DNA of 64,000 bases from Porphyromonas gingivicanis JCM 15907 (GTDB lineage: Bacteria; Bacteroidota; Bacteroidia; Bacteroidales; Porphyromonadaceae). The notes under the pieces are model-generated. The model saw only the letters and a program-made list of their open reading frames with translations. It was not told the DNA's origin and did not search any database. Below are positions 57,698-64,000 of this stretch, piece after piece. Positions within the stretch are counted from its first letter, which is position 1, and each line of letters opens with the position of its first letter. The DNA lies in the NCBI RefSeq assembly GCF_000614585.1, contig NZ_BAKX01000004.1:62001-126000 (forward strand). Reading direction: 5' to 3'. Made by a program: the position numbers and the translations under genes.

Positions 57698-58264
57698 ATG
57701 ACACCTATTCTAAACACCCTTTTTCCTGAGTTCAAACTTAACGCTTATCACAACGGAGCTTTCAAACAGATTACTAACGAAGATCTTAAAGGTCATTGGT
57801 CATTGGTAGTATTTTATCCCGGGGACTTTACTTTCGTTTGTCCTACGGAGTTGGAAGATTTGGCAGATAAGTACGAAGAGTTCAAGAAACTCGGCGTGGA
57901 GGTGTACTCTTGCAGCTGCGATACGCACTTCGTACACAAGGCTTGGGCAGATGCTTCTTCTGCTATCAAGAAAGTACAATACCCTATGTTGGCAGATCCA
58001 ACAGGTGCTTTGACTCGTGCTTTGGGTATCCTTATCGAAGAGGATCAAATGGCTTACCGTGGTTCTTTTGTGGTAAATCCAGAGGGAGTTATCAAAATTG
58101 TAGAACTCAACGATAATAGTGTGGGTCGCGATGCGGAAGAAATCCTTCGTAAGATAAAGGCAGCTCAATATGTAGCTTCTCACGACGGACAGGTTTGTCC
58201 TGCTAAATGGCGCGAAGGGCAACAAACACTTAAACCCAGTATTGACCTTGTAGGAAAGATTTAA
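57698..58264 (+). CDS. ahpC: Alkyl hydroperoxide reductase peroxiredoxin subunit
   Basis: A 188-residue typical 2-Cys peroxiredoxin that reduces hydrogen peroxide and organic peroxides. The peroxidatic cysteine is in FTFVCPTEL (about residue 48), and the resolving cysteine in GQVCPAKW near the C-terminus (about 168). AhpF, encoded 170 bp downstream, regenerates it. A hairpin with T-run lies between the two genes and may lower ahpF expression relative to ahpC. In Bacteroidota the pair is usually under OxyR control; no OxyR site could be recognised by eye. Confidence 0.96.
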   Translation: MTPILNTLFPEFKLNAYHNGAFKQITNEDLKGHWSLVVFYPGDFTFVCPTELEDLADKYEEFKKLGVEVYSCSCDTHFVHKAWADASSAIKKVQYPMLADPTGALTRALGILIEEDQMAYRGSFVVNPEGVIKIVELNDNSVGRDAEEILRKIKAAQYVASHDGQVCPAKWREGQQTLKPSIDLVGKI

Positions 58265-58297
58265 TCCGCTTTCTCCTACCCAAACAACCAAAACTTT

Positions 58298-58345
58298 AAA
58301 AAGAGCCCTTCGATTATGAATTATCCTTTTCGAGGGCTCTTTTTG
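58298..58345 (+). terminator. Terminator or attenuator between ahpC and ahpF
   Basis: AGAGCCCTTCG (58301-58312) pairs with CGAGGGCTCT (58331-58340), followed by five T. Its position inside the ahpCF pair suggests partial termination. Confidence 0.75.
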
Positions 58346-58434
58346 TATGCAGAGAGCATAGCTTCGTTCTATGAAAAAGAGCATTAATAGGCTCTCAAAG
58401 AGGAAATACTACTAACAGACAAATAATACTTTCT

Positions 58435-59980
58435 ATGTTCGACAAAGATACACTGGAGCAGTTGAGTAATTACTTTGCTCCGTTAAAGAAACAATATACG
58501 CTAAGGTTAAGCACACTCCCATCTCATCCCTCTTATCAAGAGGCTAAGACTATGTTGGAGCAGTTAGCTTCTACCGCTTCTCAAATCTCTATGGTTTTTG
58601 AAGAAAAGGAGGGCTTTTGCATCTCCATTCTCGTGGATAATCAAGAGTCGGGAGTGCGTTTTCGAGGCATTCCTGGAGGGCACGAATTTACATCCTTGCT
58701 TCTTGCTCTACTCAATATGGATGGGATTGGAAAGAATATCCCAGATGAAGGTGTACAACGTCGTGTAAAAGCGATTCGTGGTACTGTTAAACTCAAAACT
58801 TACGTTTCATTGAGTTGTACCAATTGTCCCGATGTCGTTCAGACTCTGAATTTACTCTCTATTTTAAATCCCAATATCTCTCATACGATGGTAGATGGAG
58901 CTTTCTTCCCTGACGAAGTGGAGGCATTGGGTATAGCTTCTGTGCCTTGCGTTATGGCAGGCGATAAGGTACTCCATGTGGGGAGGGGCGATTTGGCTAC
59001 ATTGCTCAACAAGTTGGAAGAGACGTATGGCTCTGAAGTAAAGGAGGTTAGCAATCAAGAGGCACAAGCCTTTGACCTTGTGGTCTTGGGGGGAGGCCCT
59101 TCGGGCATAGCCTCGGCTATCTATTCGGCTCGTAAGGGGTTGAAAGTGGCGGTCGTAGCCGAGCGCATCGGTGGTCAGGTTAATGAAACGGTAGGTATTG
59201 AGAACCTAATCTCCGTGCCCTACACGACAGGAGCTGAATTAGCACAAAACCTTCTAACACATGCCGAGGGTAATAATATCTCCTTGTTCGAAGCGAGAAC
59301 AGTAACCTCTGTTGAGCAAAATGGGGGTATCTCTTACGTGCGTACTTCTTCGGGCGAGTGCTTTGCCACCCTGCTTTAATTGTCGCCACGGGAGCCTCTT
59401 GGCGTAAGTTAGGTGTGCCAGGAGAAGTTGAATATACGGGGAGTGGGGTAGCTTACTGTGCACACTGCGATGGTCCCTTCTTCAAGGGCAAAAGAGTCGC
59501 TGTAGTGGGAGGTGGTAACTCTGGTCTCGAAGCTGCCATAGACTTGGCAGGTATCTGTGAGCATGTTACGTGGTAGAGTTTTTGGATGTTCTCAAGGCAG
59601 ACAACGTACTTCAAGAGAAGGTTCGAGAGCTCTCCAATGTGGATGTTTTGCTCAGCACTGCAACAAAAGAGGTAAAAGGAGATGGCAAAAAGGTAGTAGC
59701 TATCATCGTAACGGATAGAAAATCCGGACAGGAAAAAGAGATCGCTTTAGATGGTGTTTTCGTTCAGATAGGACTCTCTGCTAATACGAAGTTGGTTGAA
59801 GAACTTGTCCCTACTAACGAACGTGGCGAAATCATCATAGATGCTTCTTGTCGTACTCAAACTCCGGGGATATACGCAGCGGGAGACTGTACTACTGTAC
59901 CCTATAAGCAGATTGTAATTGCTATGGGCGAGGGGGCAAAGGCTGCACTCTCTGCTTTCGAAGACCGTATTCGTTCCTAA
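58435..59980 (+). pseudogene. ahpF: Alkyl hydroperoxide reductase flavoprotein subunit, two one-base frameshifts
   Basis: AhpF passes electrons from NADH to AhpC. Joined, the three frames give about 515 residues, the family length. The N-terminal thioredoxin-like domains hold the redox pair CTNCPD (about 127-132). The FAD domain starts VVLGGGPSGIASAIYSARKG, the disulfide is CAHCDG, the NADH site [19 protein letters not shown], and the end has TPGIYAAGDCT. Breaks lie at 59369-59371 (three C where four are expected, [12 protein letters not shown]) and at about 59570 (one G where two are expected, [10 protein letters not shown]). Two losses in one core gene point to sequencing errors. Confidence 0.93.
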
Positions 59981-60004
59981 GAGTAGGATCGATTAAAATA
60001 ATAG

Positions 60005-60069
60005 AGACCGTTGTGCGGATCTCCCAAAAGGCTTCGATCTGTTGCCTGCTGATATCCGTACAACGGTCT
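60005..60069. repeat. Long stem-loop after ahpF
   Basis: AGACCGTTGTGCGGAT (60005-60020) pairs with ATCCGTACAACGGTCT (60054-60069), with one G-T pair and a 33-base loop that holds a possible inner stem. The T-run after it is weak. It may terminate ahpF or be a structured RNA or repeat. Confidence 0.65.
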
Positions 60070-60094
60070 TGTATATTGTTGGGTTAATTCCCTA

Positions 60095-60128
60095 CGCACA
60101 GCTCTTTACTAAAGTAAAGAGCTGTGCG
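60095..60128. repeat. Perfect 16-bp inverted repeat
   Basis: CGCACAGCTCTTTACT (60095-60110) and AGTAAAGAGCTGTGCG (60113-60128) are exact reverse complements two bases apart. No T-run follows on either strand, so a protein-binding site or cruciform is as likely as a terminator. Confidence 0.7.
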
Positions 60129-60136
60129 CATAAAGT

Positions 60137-60171
60137 AAAAAAAGCACCTCCTTGAAAAGAAAGTGCTTTTT
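60137..60171 (-). terminator. Terminator of the tRNA-Pro gene
   Basis: On the minus strand AAAAAGCACTTTC pairs with the GAGGTGCTTTTTTT arm. It starts 9 bases beyond the tRNA end and finishes in a run of seven T. Confidence 0.75.
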
Positions 60172-60179
60172 GATTTTTG

Positions 60180-60254
60180 TCGGGGTACTGTGATTCGAAC
60201 ACAGGACCCCCTGCTCCCAAAGCAGGTGCGCTAACCGGACTGCGCTACACCCCG
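60180..60254 (-). tRNA. tRNA-Pro (anticodon TGG)
   Basis: A full cloverleaf on the minus strand. Acceptor CGGGGTG pairs with TACCCCG, the anticodon stem CCTGC/GCAGG encloses TTTGGGA, and the T-arm contains GTTCGAATC. The anticodon TGG reads the proline codons. The CCA end is not encoded. A terminator follows downstream. Confidence 0.96.
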
Positions 60255-60380
60255 ATACTTCTTTGAAGTAAGGCTTGTAAACCCCTGTCCTCCTCAAAAG
60301 CACTGCAAAGGTACATTATTATTTTAATACTGCAATACCTTTATACTTTTTTCTTGATTTTTCTTTTAGGCTTCATTTCG

Positions 60381-60388
60381 TACCTTTG
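60381..60388 (+). promoter_or_regulatory. -7 promoter element of the dehydrogenase gene
   Basis: TACCTTTG matches TAnnTTTG 23 bases before the ATG at 60411. A TTG near 60354 is about 24 bases upstream, further than the usual spacing. Confidence 0.45.
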
Positions 60389-60410
60389 TAACTATCTCAA
60401 TCAATGTACT

Positions 60411-61379
60411 ATGCAAAAAGAGAAGATACTTATAGCCTTTGATACTGTTACAGAGGGTTTTGAAGAGTTAGAACAACACTTCGAGTTGGTACGTCCTCCT
60501 AAAGGACGAGATTTTACCCAAGAAGAGATTATGCGCCATTTGCCCGAATGTGTAGCATTGGGGGCAGTTTTCGATATTCCTATACAAAAGGAGATTATTG
60601 ATGCGGGTACTTCGCTCCGCTTGATTGCCAATTATGCTGTTGGCTATAATAATATAGATGTGGCTTATGCTCAATCTAAAGGTATTGCCGTTGCTAATAC
60701 ACCTAAGAGTGTGGTAGCTCCGACAGCAGAGTTGGCTCTTGCGTTGATGCTTTCCGCCTCTCGCCGAGTGGCTGAGTGGGATCGTACCCTACGCCATAAG
60801 GGACGAACCTTTAAGCCCTCTCGTTTGGAGATGCTTGGCATTGATTTGTGGGGAAAGAGAGTCGGTATAATTGGATTGGGCAATATAGGTAAGGCAGTGG
60901 CGCGCCGTTGTCAAGCCTTCGGTATGCAGGTGTTGTATTACAGCCGCCACAGACTTTCTACAGAAGTAGAGAAAGAGTTGGAGGTTACTTATACTCCTCT
61001 TGATACTCTTTTTCAAGAGGCTGATATTCTTTCGCTCAATATGCCATACAATAAGGACTCACACCACGTGGTTAACAAAGAGCGTCTTAGGAGCATGAAA
61101 AGTACGGCACTCCTAATAAATACGGCACGAGGAGCTGTAGTGGATGAGGAGGCTTTGGTTATTGCCCTACAAGAGGGATGGATAGCAGGAGCTGGTTTAG
61201 ACGTTTTTGAAGATGCTGATAGACCCGATGAGAGACTTCTCTCAATGGAAAACGTAGTCATGACACCTCATGTGGGTACGCAAACATACGATGCTCGAGT
61301 TAGTATGGCTCGAGAAATGTCGGACAATATACTGGGCTTTTTTTTACAAGATAGAGCTGTGAGTTTGGTCTCAGTTTAA
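60411..61379 (+). CDS. D-isomer-specific 2-hydroxyacid dehydrogenase
   Basis: A 322-residue NAD-dependent dehydrogenase that interconverts 2-keto acids and D-2-hydroxy acids. The NAD-binding motif VGIIGLGNIGKAVA (about 148-161), the catalytic Arg in LINTARGAVVDEEAL, the Glu in DVFEDADRPDE and the His in VVMTPHVGTQT are all present. It is closest in style to the glyoxylate/hydroxypyruvate reductase group, but the substrate cannot be set. The ATG at 60411 is used since the upstream start at 60354 overlaps the -7 element. Confidence 0.93.
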   Translation: MQKEKILIAFDTVTEGFEELEQHFELVRPPKGRDFTQEEIMRHLPECVALGAVFDIPIQKEIIDAGTSLRLIANYAVGYNNIDVAYAQSKGIAVANTPKSVVAPTAELALALMLSASRRVAEWDRTLRHKGRTFKPSRLEMLGIDLWGKRVGIIGLGNIGKAVARRCQAFGMQVLYYSRHRLSTEVEKELEVTYTPLDTLFQEADILSLNMPYNKDSHHVVNKERLRSMKSTALLINTARGAVVDEEALVIALQEGWIAGAGLDVFEDADRPDERLLSMENVVMTPHVGTQTYDARVSMAREMSDNILGFFLQDRAVSLVSV

Positions 61380-61403
61380 TACTCTCACTGTTTACCCTAT
61401 AAG

Positions 61404-61442
61404 AAATCCCCGTACTCTCCGTAAAAGTATGGGGATTTTTTT
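61404..61442 (+). terminator. Terminator after the dehydrogenase
   Basis: AAATCCCCGTACT pairs with AGTATGGGGATTT, followed by T. It begins 25 bases after the stop. Confidence 0.85.
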
Positions 61443-61568
61443 CGTGCCTTTGGCTCGTTCCTTTCTGTTCCTTGAACTTGTATAACAGTTCCCTTTAAGA
61501 CAAGAGGGAGAGCCTTTTCAAAGCTTTTATGGTAGTGGAGGGAGCCTCCTCCGAGGCGAAAGAGTCAA

Positions 61569-62546
61569 TTATAGCTCTTTGATGCGCTCCATTATATGCT
61601 CAAAAGTCGTGTCCTTAAGTACAACTTTGCCCTCTTGGTCGAGTAGATAGAGTGTTGGGCTATATTTCAAATCGTAGAGAGGTACTTCTGTAACCTTCCC
61701 ATCGCTATTGAATCCAGCAATTCCGAAAGAGGGCAATTCTTCTATGCTACCTCTCCATACGTCCCAATTATCTTCAGCATTGATAAAAAGGAGGTTGCTC
61801 TTTTTCGATTGTATCAGTTGTCGTAGCTCGATATTCTCTTTCATTTTTGCAATAACCTCTTGGCAACTGTGGCACCCAGGCGAATAAAACATTAAAATAG
61901 TAGCCTTACCTCGGAAATTACTCAGAGTATAAGATACACTGTCGGAGGTTAGAAATTGAAAATCTTCAGCCAAATATCCTACACGATTGCGCTTCATCAA
62001 GCGAGCGAAGTATTTGGTTTTTTCTTGAGTCGTTAAGTCTATTTTGGGAGTTTCGGCGAGCCATTCGACGATGGGTAGGTAATACTCTTCATTAAAAAAA
62101 GGAGATTGAGGCTCGTAGAGATAACGCTCGTATTGATTCTTAAAGAAGAGAAAGAGAGAGTCTTGCGACCGCTCCAATGGATAAATCAGAGATTTCTGTA
62201 CCTTATCTACTGGGAAGTAGAGCGCTACGCCCAAAAGATTTACGAGAGACTGTTCGAGTTTCTTGGGAGACTGTAAGAGCTTGTGCTGATCAAAGTCGCA
62301 ATTGTCCCAAAAGTGCTGTACGTAGTACAAGGCTCTTTCGTGAGCATTTTGAATAGTTAGCGGAATTGCTGGAGGGGGGAAAGCGATCTCTTCTTCCTCG
62401 GTGGCTGTGCTGTCTTGCACCATTGAGATGGCTGCTACAGCTTGCTGATGCTCCGACTTGGCATCGGAGTTCTTGCACCCGACGATGAGCAGGAGAGATA
62501 TTAACCCCGTGTAGATAAATAGTCGTTGAGAAAATACTTTGTACAT
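61569..62546 (-). CDS. DUF5106 thioredoxin-like lipoprotein
   Basis: A 325-residue envelope lipoprotein. The signal peptide ends in the lipobox ILLIVGCKNS-like segment with Cys24. An N-terminal DUF5106 region covers about 60-180, and a TlpA/thioredoxin-like domain starts near 205 with the redox pair CHSC in FYSPGCHSCQEVI. The end (SPTLYLLDQEGKVVLKD) is typical for this fold with its cis-proline. It probably takes part in periplasmic thiol chemistry; the partner is unknown. It is the first of three minus-strand genes before the right edge but has its own terminator region upstream. Confidence 0.9.
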   Translation of the reverse strand: MYKVFSQRLFIYTGLISLLLIVGCKNSDAKSEHQQAVAAISMVQDSTATEEEEIAFPPPAIPLTIQNAHERALYYVQHFWDNCDFDQHKLLQSPKKLEQSLVNLLGVALYFPVDKVQKSLIYPLERSQDSLFLFFKNQYERYLYEPQSPFFNEEYYLPIVEWLAETPKIDLTTQEKTKYFARLMKRNRVGYLAEDFQFLTSDSVSYTLSNFRGKATILMFYSPGCHSCQEVIAKMKENIELRQLIQSKKSNLLFINAEDNWDVWRGSIEELPSFGIAGFNSDGKVTEVPLYDLKYSPTLYLLDQEGKVVLKDTTFEHIMERIKEL

Positions 62547-62616
62547 CGTCTTTTTTATGATGAAACCTTCAGAATATAAAAGAGGACAGGATAAAGAGGT
62601 TGCTACTCCAGAAAGT

Positions 62617-62662
62617 AAAAAAGCCTTGGAATAACACTATTGGTTTTTCCAAGGCCTTTTTT
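62617..62662 (-). terminator. Terminator between the DHODH-like and DUF5106 genes
   Basis: GCCTTGGAA pairs with TTCCAAGGC, flanked by A and T runs on both sides, so it can act on both strands. It lies 10 bases beyond the stop of the DHODH-like gene, which reads in the minus direction. Confidence 0.8.
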
Positions 62663-62671
62663 GTAAAGAGG

Positions 62672-63649
62672 TTATTCTTTATTTGAGAAATATTTCATGA
62701 ATTGCATACGCATATACTGTGTACCATCTCCTTCGTCTTGAGCTTTGAGTTTACCTCTGAACTCGCTAAGAGAGGTATACTTCTTCTTTTCCATCCATTG
62801 AGTAAGACCATCTAAGAGTACTTGCACGTAGCCAGCGCCTTTTTGGTAGAAGGCAGAACAGATTTGCGTCGTAGAAGCACCTGCCATTATACATTTGATA
62901 ACAGCTTCATAGTCGTGGATGCCTGTTGTTGCAGATATAGGTATTTGAGGCACCTTAGCAGCGAGAATACCTGTATAACGGAGTGTATCGGGTAGAGAAT
63001 CTGCGGTGGTAAAAACTTCTCCTCCAGTGATGGACTCAGTTTCGATATTGATGTCCATTTGATAAGAACGGTTGAAGATGGTAACCCCAGCAGCCCCCAC
63101 CTGACGTAAACGATCTATCAAAGCTGGCAAACAAGAGAAATATTTTGCCAATTTAACCTGTACGGGGATAGAAACTGACTTAACGATACCGCTTACAATA
63201 GAGGCGTAGCTCTCTATTAGGAGGCTGGCATCTGCCTTAATATCACCTTCCAAACGCATAATATTTACTTCAATAGCGTCAGCTCCAGCCTCTGCTATCT
63301 GTCGTGCGTAAGAAGTCCACTCGCCAGATTTGTAACAGTTAATACTCGCAATAACGGGTATTTGTACTCGGCTCTTCGTTTCGCGTATAAGGTCAAGGTA
63401 CTTCCCAATCTCATTCGCTTTAACGTATTCAGAAATGTAATCAACAGCCTCAGGGTAATCTCCCGCTTGAGATAGCGAGGCTGATAATGAGTCAATTTGC
63501 TCTTCAAATAGAGACTTAAGCACTACAGCCCCTGCACCAGCCGATGCAAACTCTTCGATTTTTTTTGCAGAGTTAGTTAGTCCTGAGCTTGCTATTACAA
63601 TTGGGTTACGCAGGGTTATACCTGCATAGTTAGAAGTTAAATCTATCAT
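62672..63649 (-). CDS. Dihydroorotate dehydrogenase-like protein
   Basis: A 325-residue FMN-dependent TIM-barrel protein. It begins with YAGITLRNPIVIASSGLT and has the NCYKSGEW and VEVNIMRLE-type barrel strands and SATTGIHDYEAVIK near the FMN phosphate site. It differs from typical PyrD in length of its C-terminal part and lacks the usual active-site serine/cysteine context, so it is called DHODH-like. Bacteroidota commonly have this extra copy with unknown substrate. It lies 38 bp after the YggS-family gene on the same strand. Confidence 0.88.
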   Translation of the reverse strand: MIDLTSNYAGITLRNPIVIASSGLTNSAKKIEEFASAGAGAVVLKSLFEEQIDSLSASLSQAGDYPEAVDYISEYVKANEIGKYLDLIRETKSRVQIPVIASINCYKSGEWTSYARQIAEAGADAIEVNIMRLEGDIKADASLLIESYASIVSGIVKSVSIPVQVKLAKYFSCLPALIDRLRQVGAAGVTIFNRSYQMDINIETESITGGEVFTTADSLPDTLRYTGILAAKVPQIPISATTGIHDYEAVIKCIMAGASTTQICSAFYQKGAGYVQVLLDGLTQWMEKKKYTSLSEFRGKLKAQDEGDGTQYMRMQFMKYFSNKE

Positions 63650-63687
63650 ATTGTTCTTCTCTCTTTAGTTCTTTCTTTTGTTTATCC

Positions 63688-64000
63688 TCAATAGGAGCGT
63701 GCTCCCATTATATAAGATCCTATGCGGACCATATTGCTGCCTTCTTCTACAGCCCAGTTCCAGTCATCGCTCATACCCATAGATAGGGTGTCAAACTCTG
63801 GTCTATGCGCCATAATCCCCATTCGGAGATAATCGAAGAGTTCTTTCGCTTTGCGGAACTCTCCTCTTACTTCTTCTTCGTTGTTTGTGTTGGTGGCCAT
63901 CGTCATCAAACCTCTGAGACGCATATAGGGGGCATCTTTCTCTCGCTCCATTATTGTTTTTATCAATGGCTCTACCTCAATAAGAGGAAGTCCAGCTTTG
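63688..64000 (-). CDS. YggS-family PLP-binding protein, C-terminal part
   Basis: The last 103 residues of a pyridoxal-phosphate homeostasis protein whose start lies beyond the right edge. The family end motif is complete: LRGLMTMA, LSMGMSDDW and VRIGSYIMGARSY, where SMGMS and the VRIG glycine-arginine contact the PLP phosphate. The family keeps free PLP in balance and has no known enzyme activity. Confidence 0.92.
   Translation of the reverse strand, partial: KAGLPLIEVEPLIKTIMEREKDAPYMRLRGLMTMATNTNNEEEVRGEFRKAKELFDYLRMGIMAHRPEFDTLSMGMSDDWNWAVEEGSNMVRIGSYIMGARSY

Overview
The window looks like a chromosomal segment of a Bacteroidota bacterium of the Porphyromonadaceae, most probably Porphyromonas or a close relative. 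The support is: a cambialistic-type Fe/Mn superoxide dismutase that reads like the Porphyromonas enzyme; a type IX secretion C-terminal sorting domain; the Bacteroidota families DUF1573, DUF3784, DUF4834, DUF4836, DUF5106 and DUF2764; the Bacteroidota order of the V-type ATPase operon; TAnnTTTG promoter elements; and mostly weak Shine-Dalgarno sites. The species cannot be named from this alone. The DNA is moderately AT-rich.

Layout. Bases 1-10.6 kb are a minus-strand defence block that reads hipB-hipS-hipT (tripartite HipBST-like toxin-antitoxin), hsdM-hsdS-hsdR (type I restriction-modification), a 29-codon ORF, then a large membrane-anchored STAND/NACHT-like NTPase that leaves the window. 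hipT and hsdM each carry a frameshift. Two inverted repeats around a -7 element before hipB look like the operator and promoter of the block. A gene-poor stretch of about 1.3 kb separates it from the core genome.

Bases 12-22 kb are plus-strand housekeeping genes: two DUF1573 exported proteins, trmB, an Mrp-type Fe-S ATPase, the RNase P RNA, rsmH, phosphatidylserine/phosphatidylethanolamine synthesis (pssA, psd), an acyltransferase, an omega-amidase-like nitrilase and a MsrA-MsrB fusion. Bases 22.2-29.8 kb hold a seven-gene V-type ATPase operon (E, DUF2764, A, B, D, I, K) closed by a clear terminator. The K subunit carries residues expected for sodium binding.

Bases 29.9-35.3 kb are accessory: an IS256-like transposase remnant with a tandem 28-bp repeat, a divergent WYL regulator/rtcB RNA ligase pair, and an isolated protein with two HEPN-like halves among gene-poor DNA. 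Bases 35.3-48.9 kb hold sodB, an ABC transporter pair, two DUF4836 lipoproteins, nfo, a WbpB-like dehydrogenase, marC, a TonB-dependent receptor and a type IX-secreted leucine-rich-repeat protein. Bases 49-64 kb hold mnmA, argS, a DUF3784 protein, an AlkD-like glycosylase, an alkaline phosphatase, argR, a split exported protein between two 122-bp direct repeats, ahpC-ahpF, tRNA-Pro, a 2-hydroxyacid dehydrogenase, a DUF5106 thioredoxin-fold lipoprotein, a DHODH-like protein and the end of a YggS-family gene.

Seven genes in the window are broken by eight small frame changes, including core genes such as nfo and ahpF. Most look like one missing base, several in short homopolymers, so sequencing or assembly error must be excluded before any of them is called a real pseudogene.
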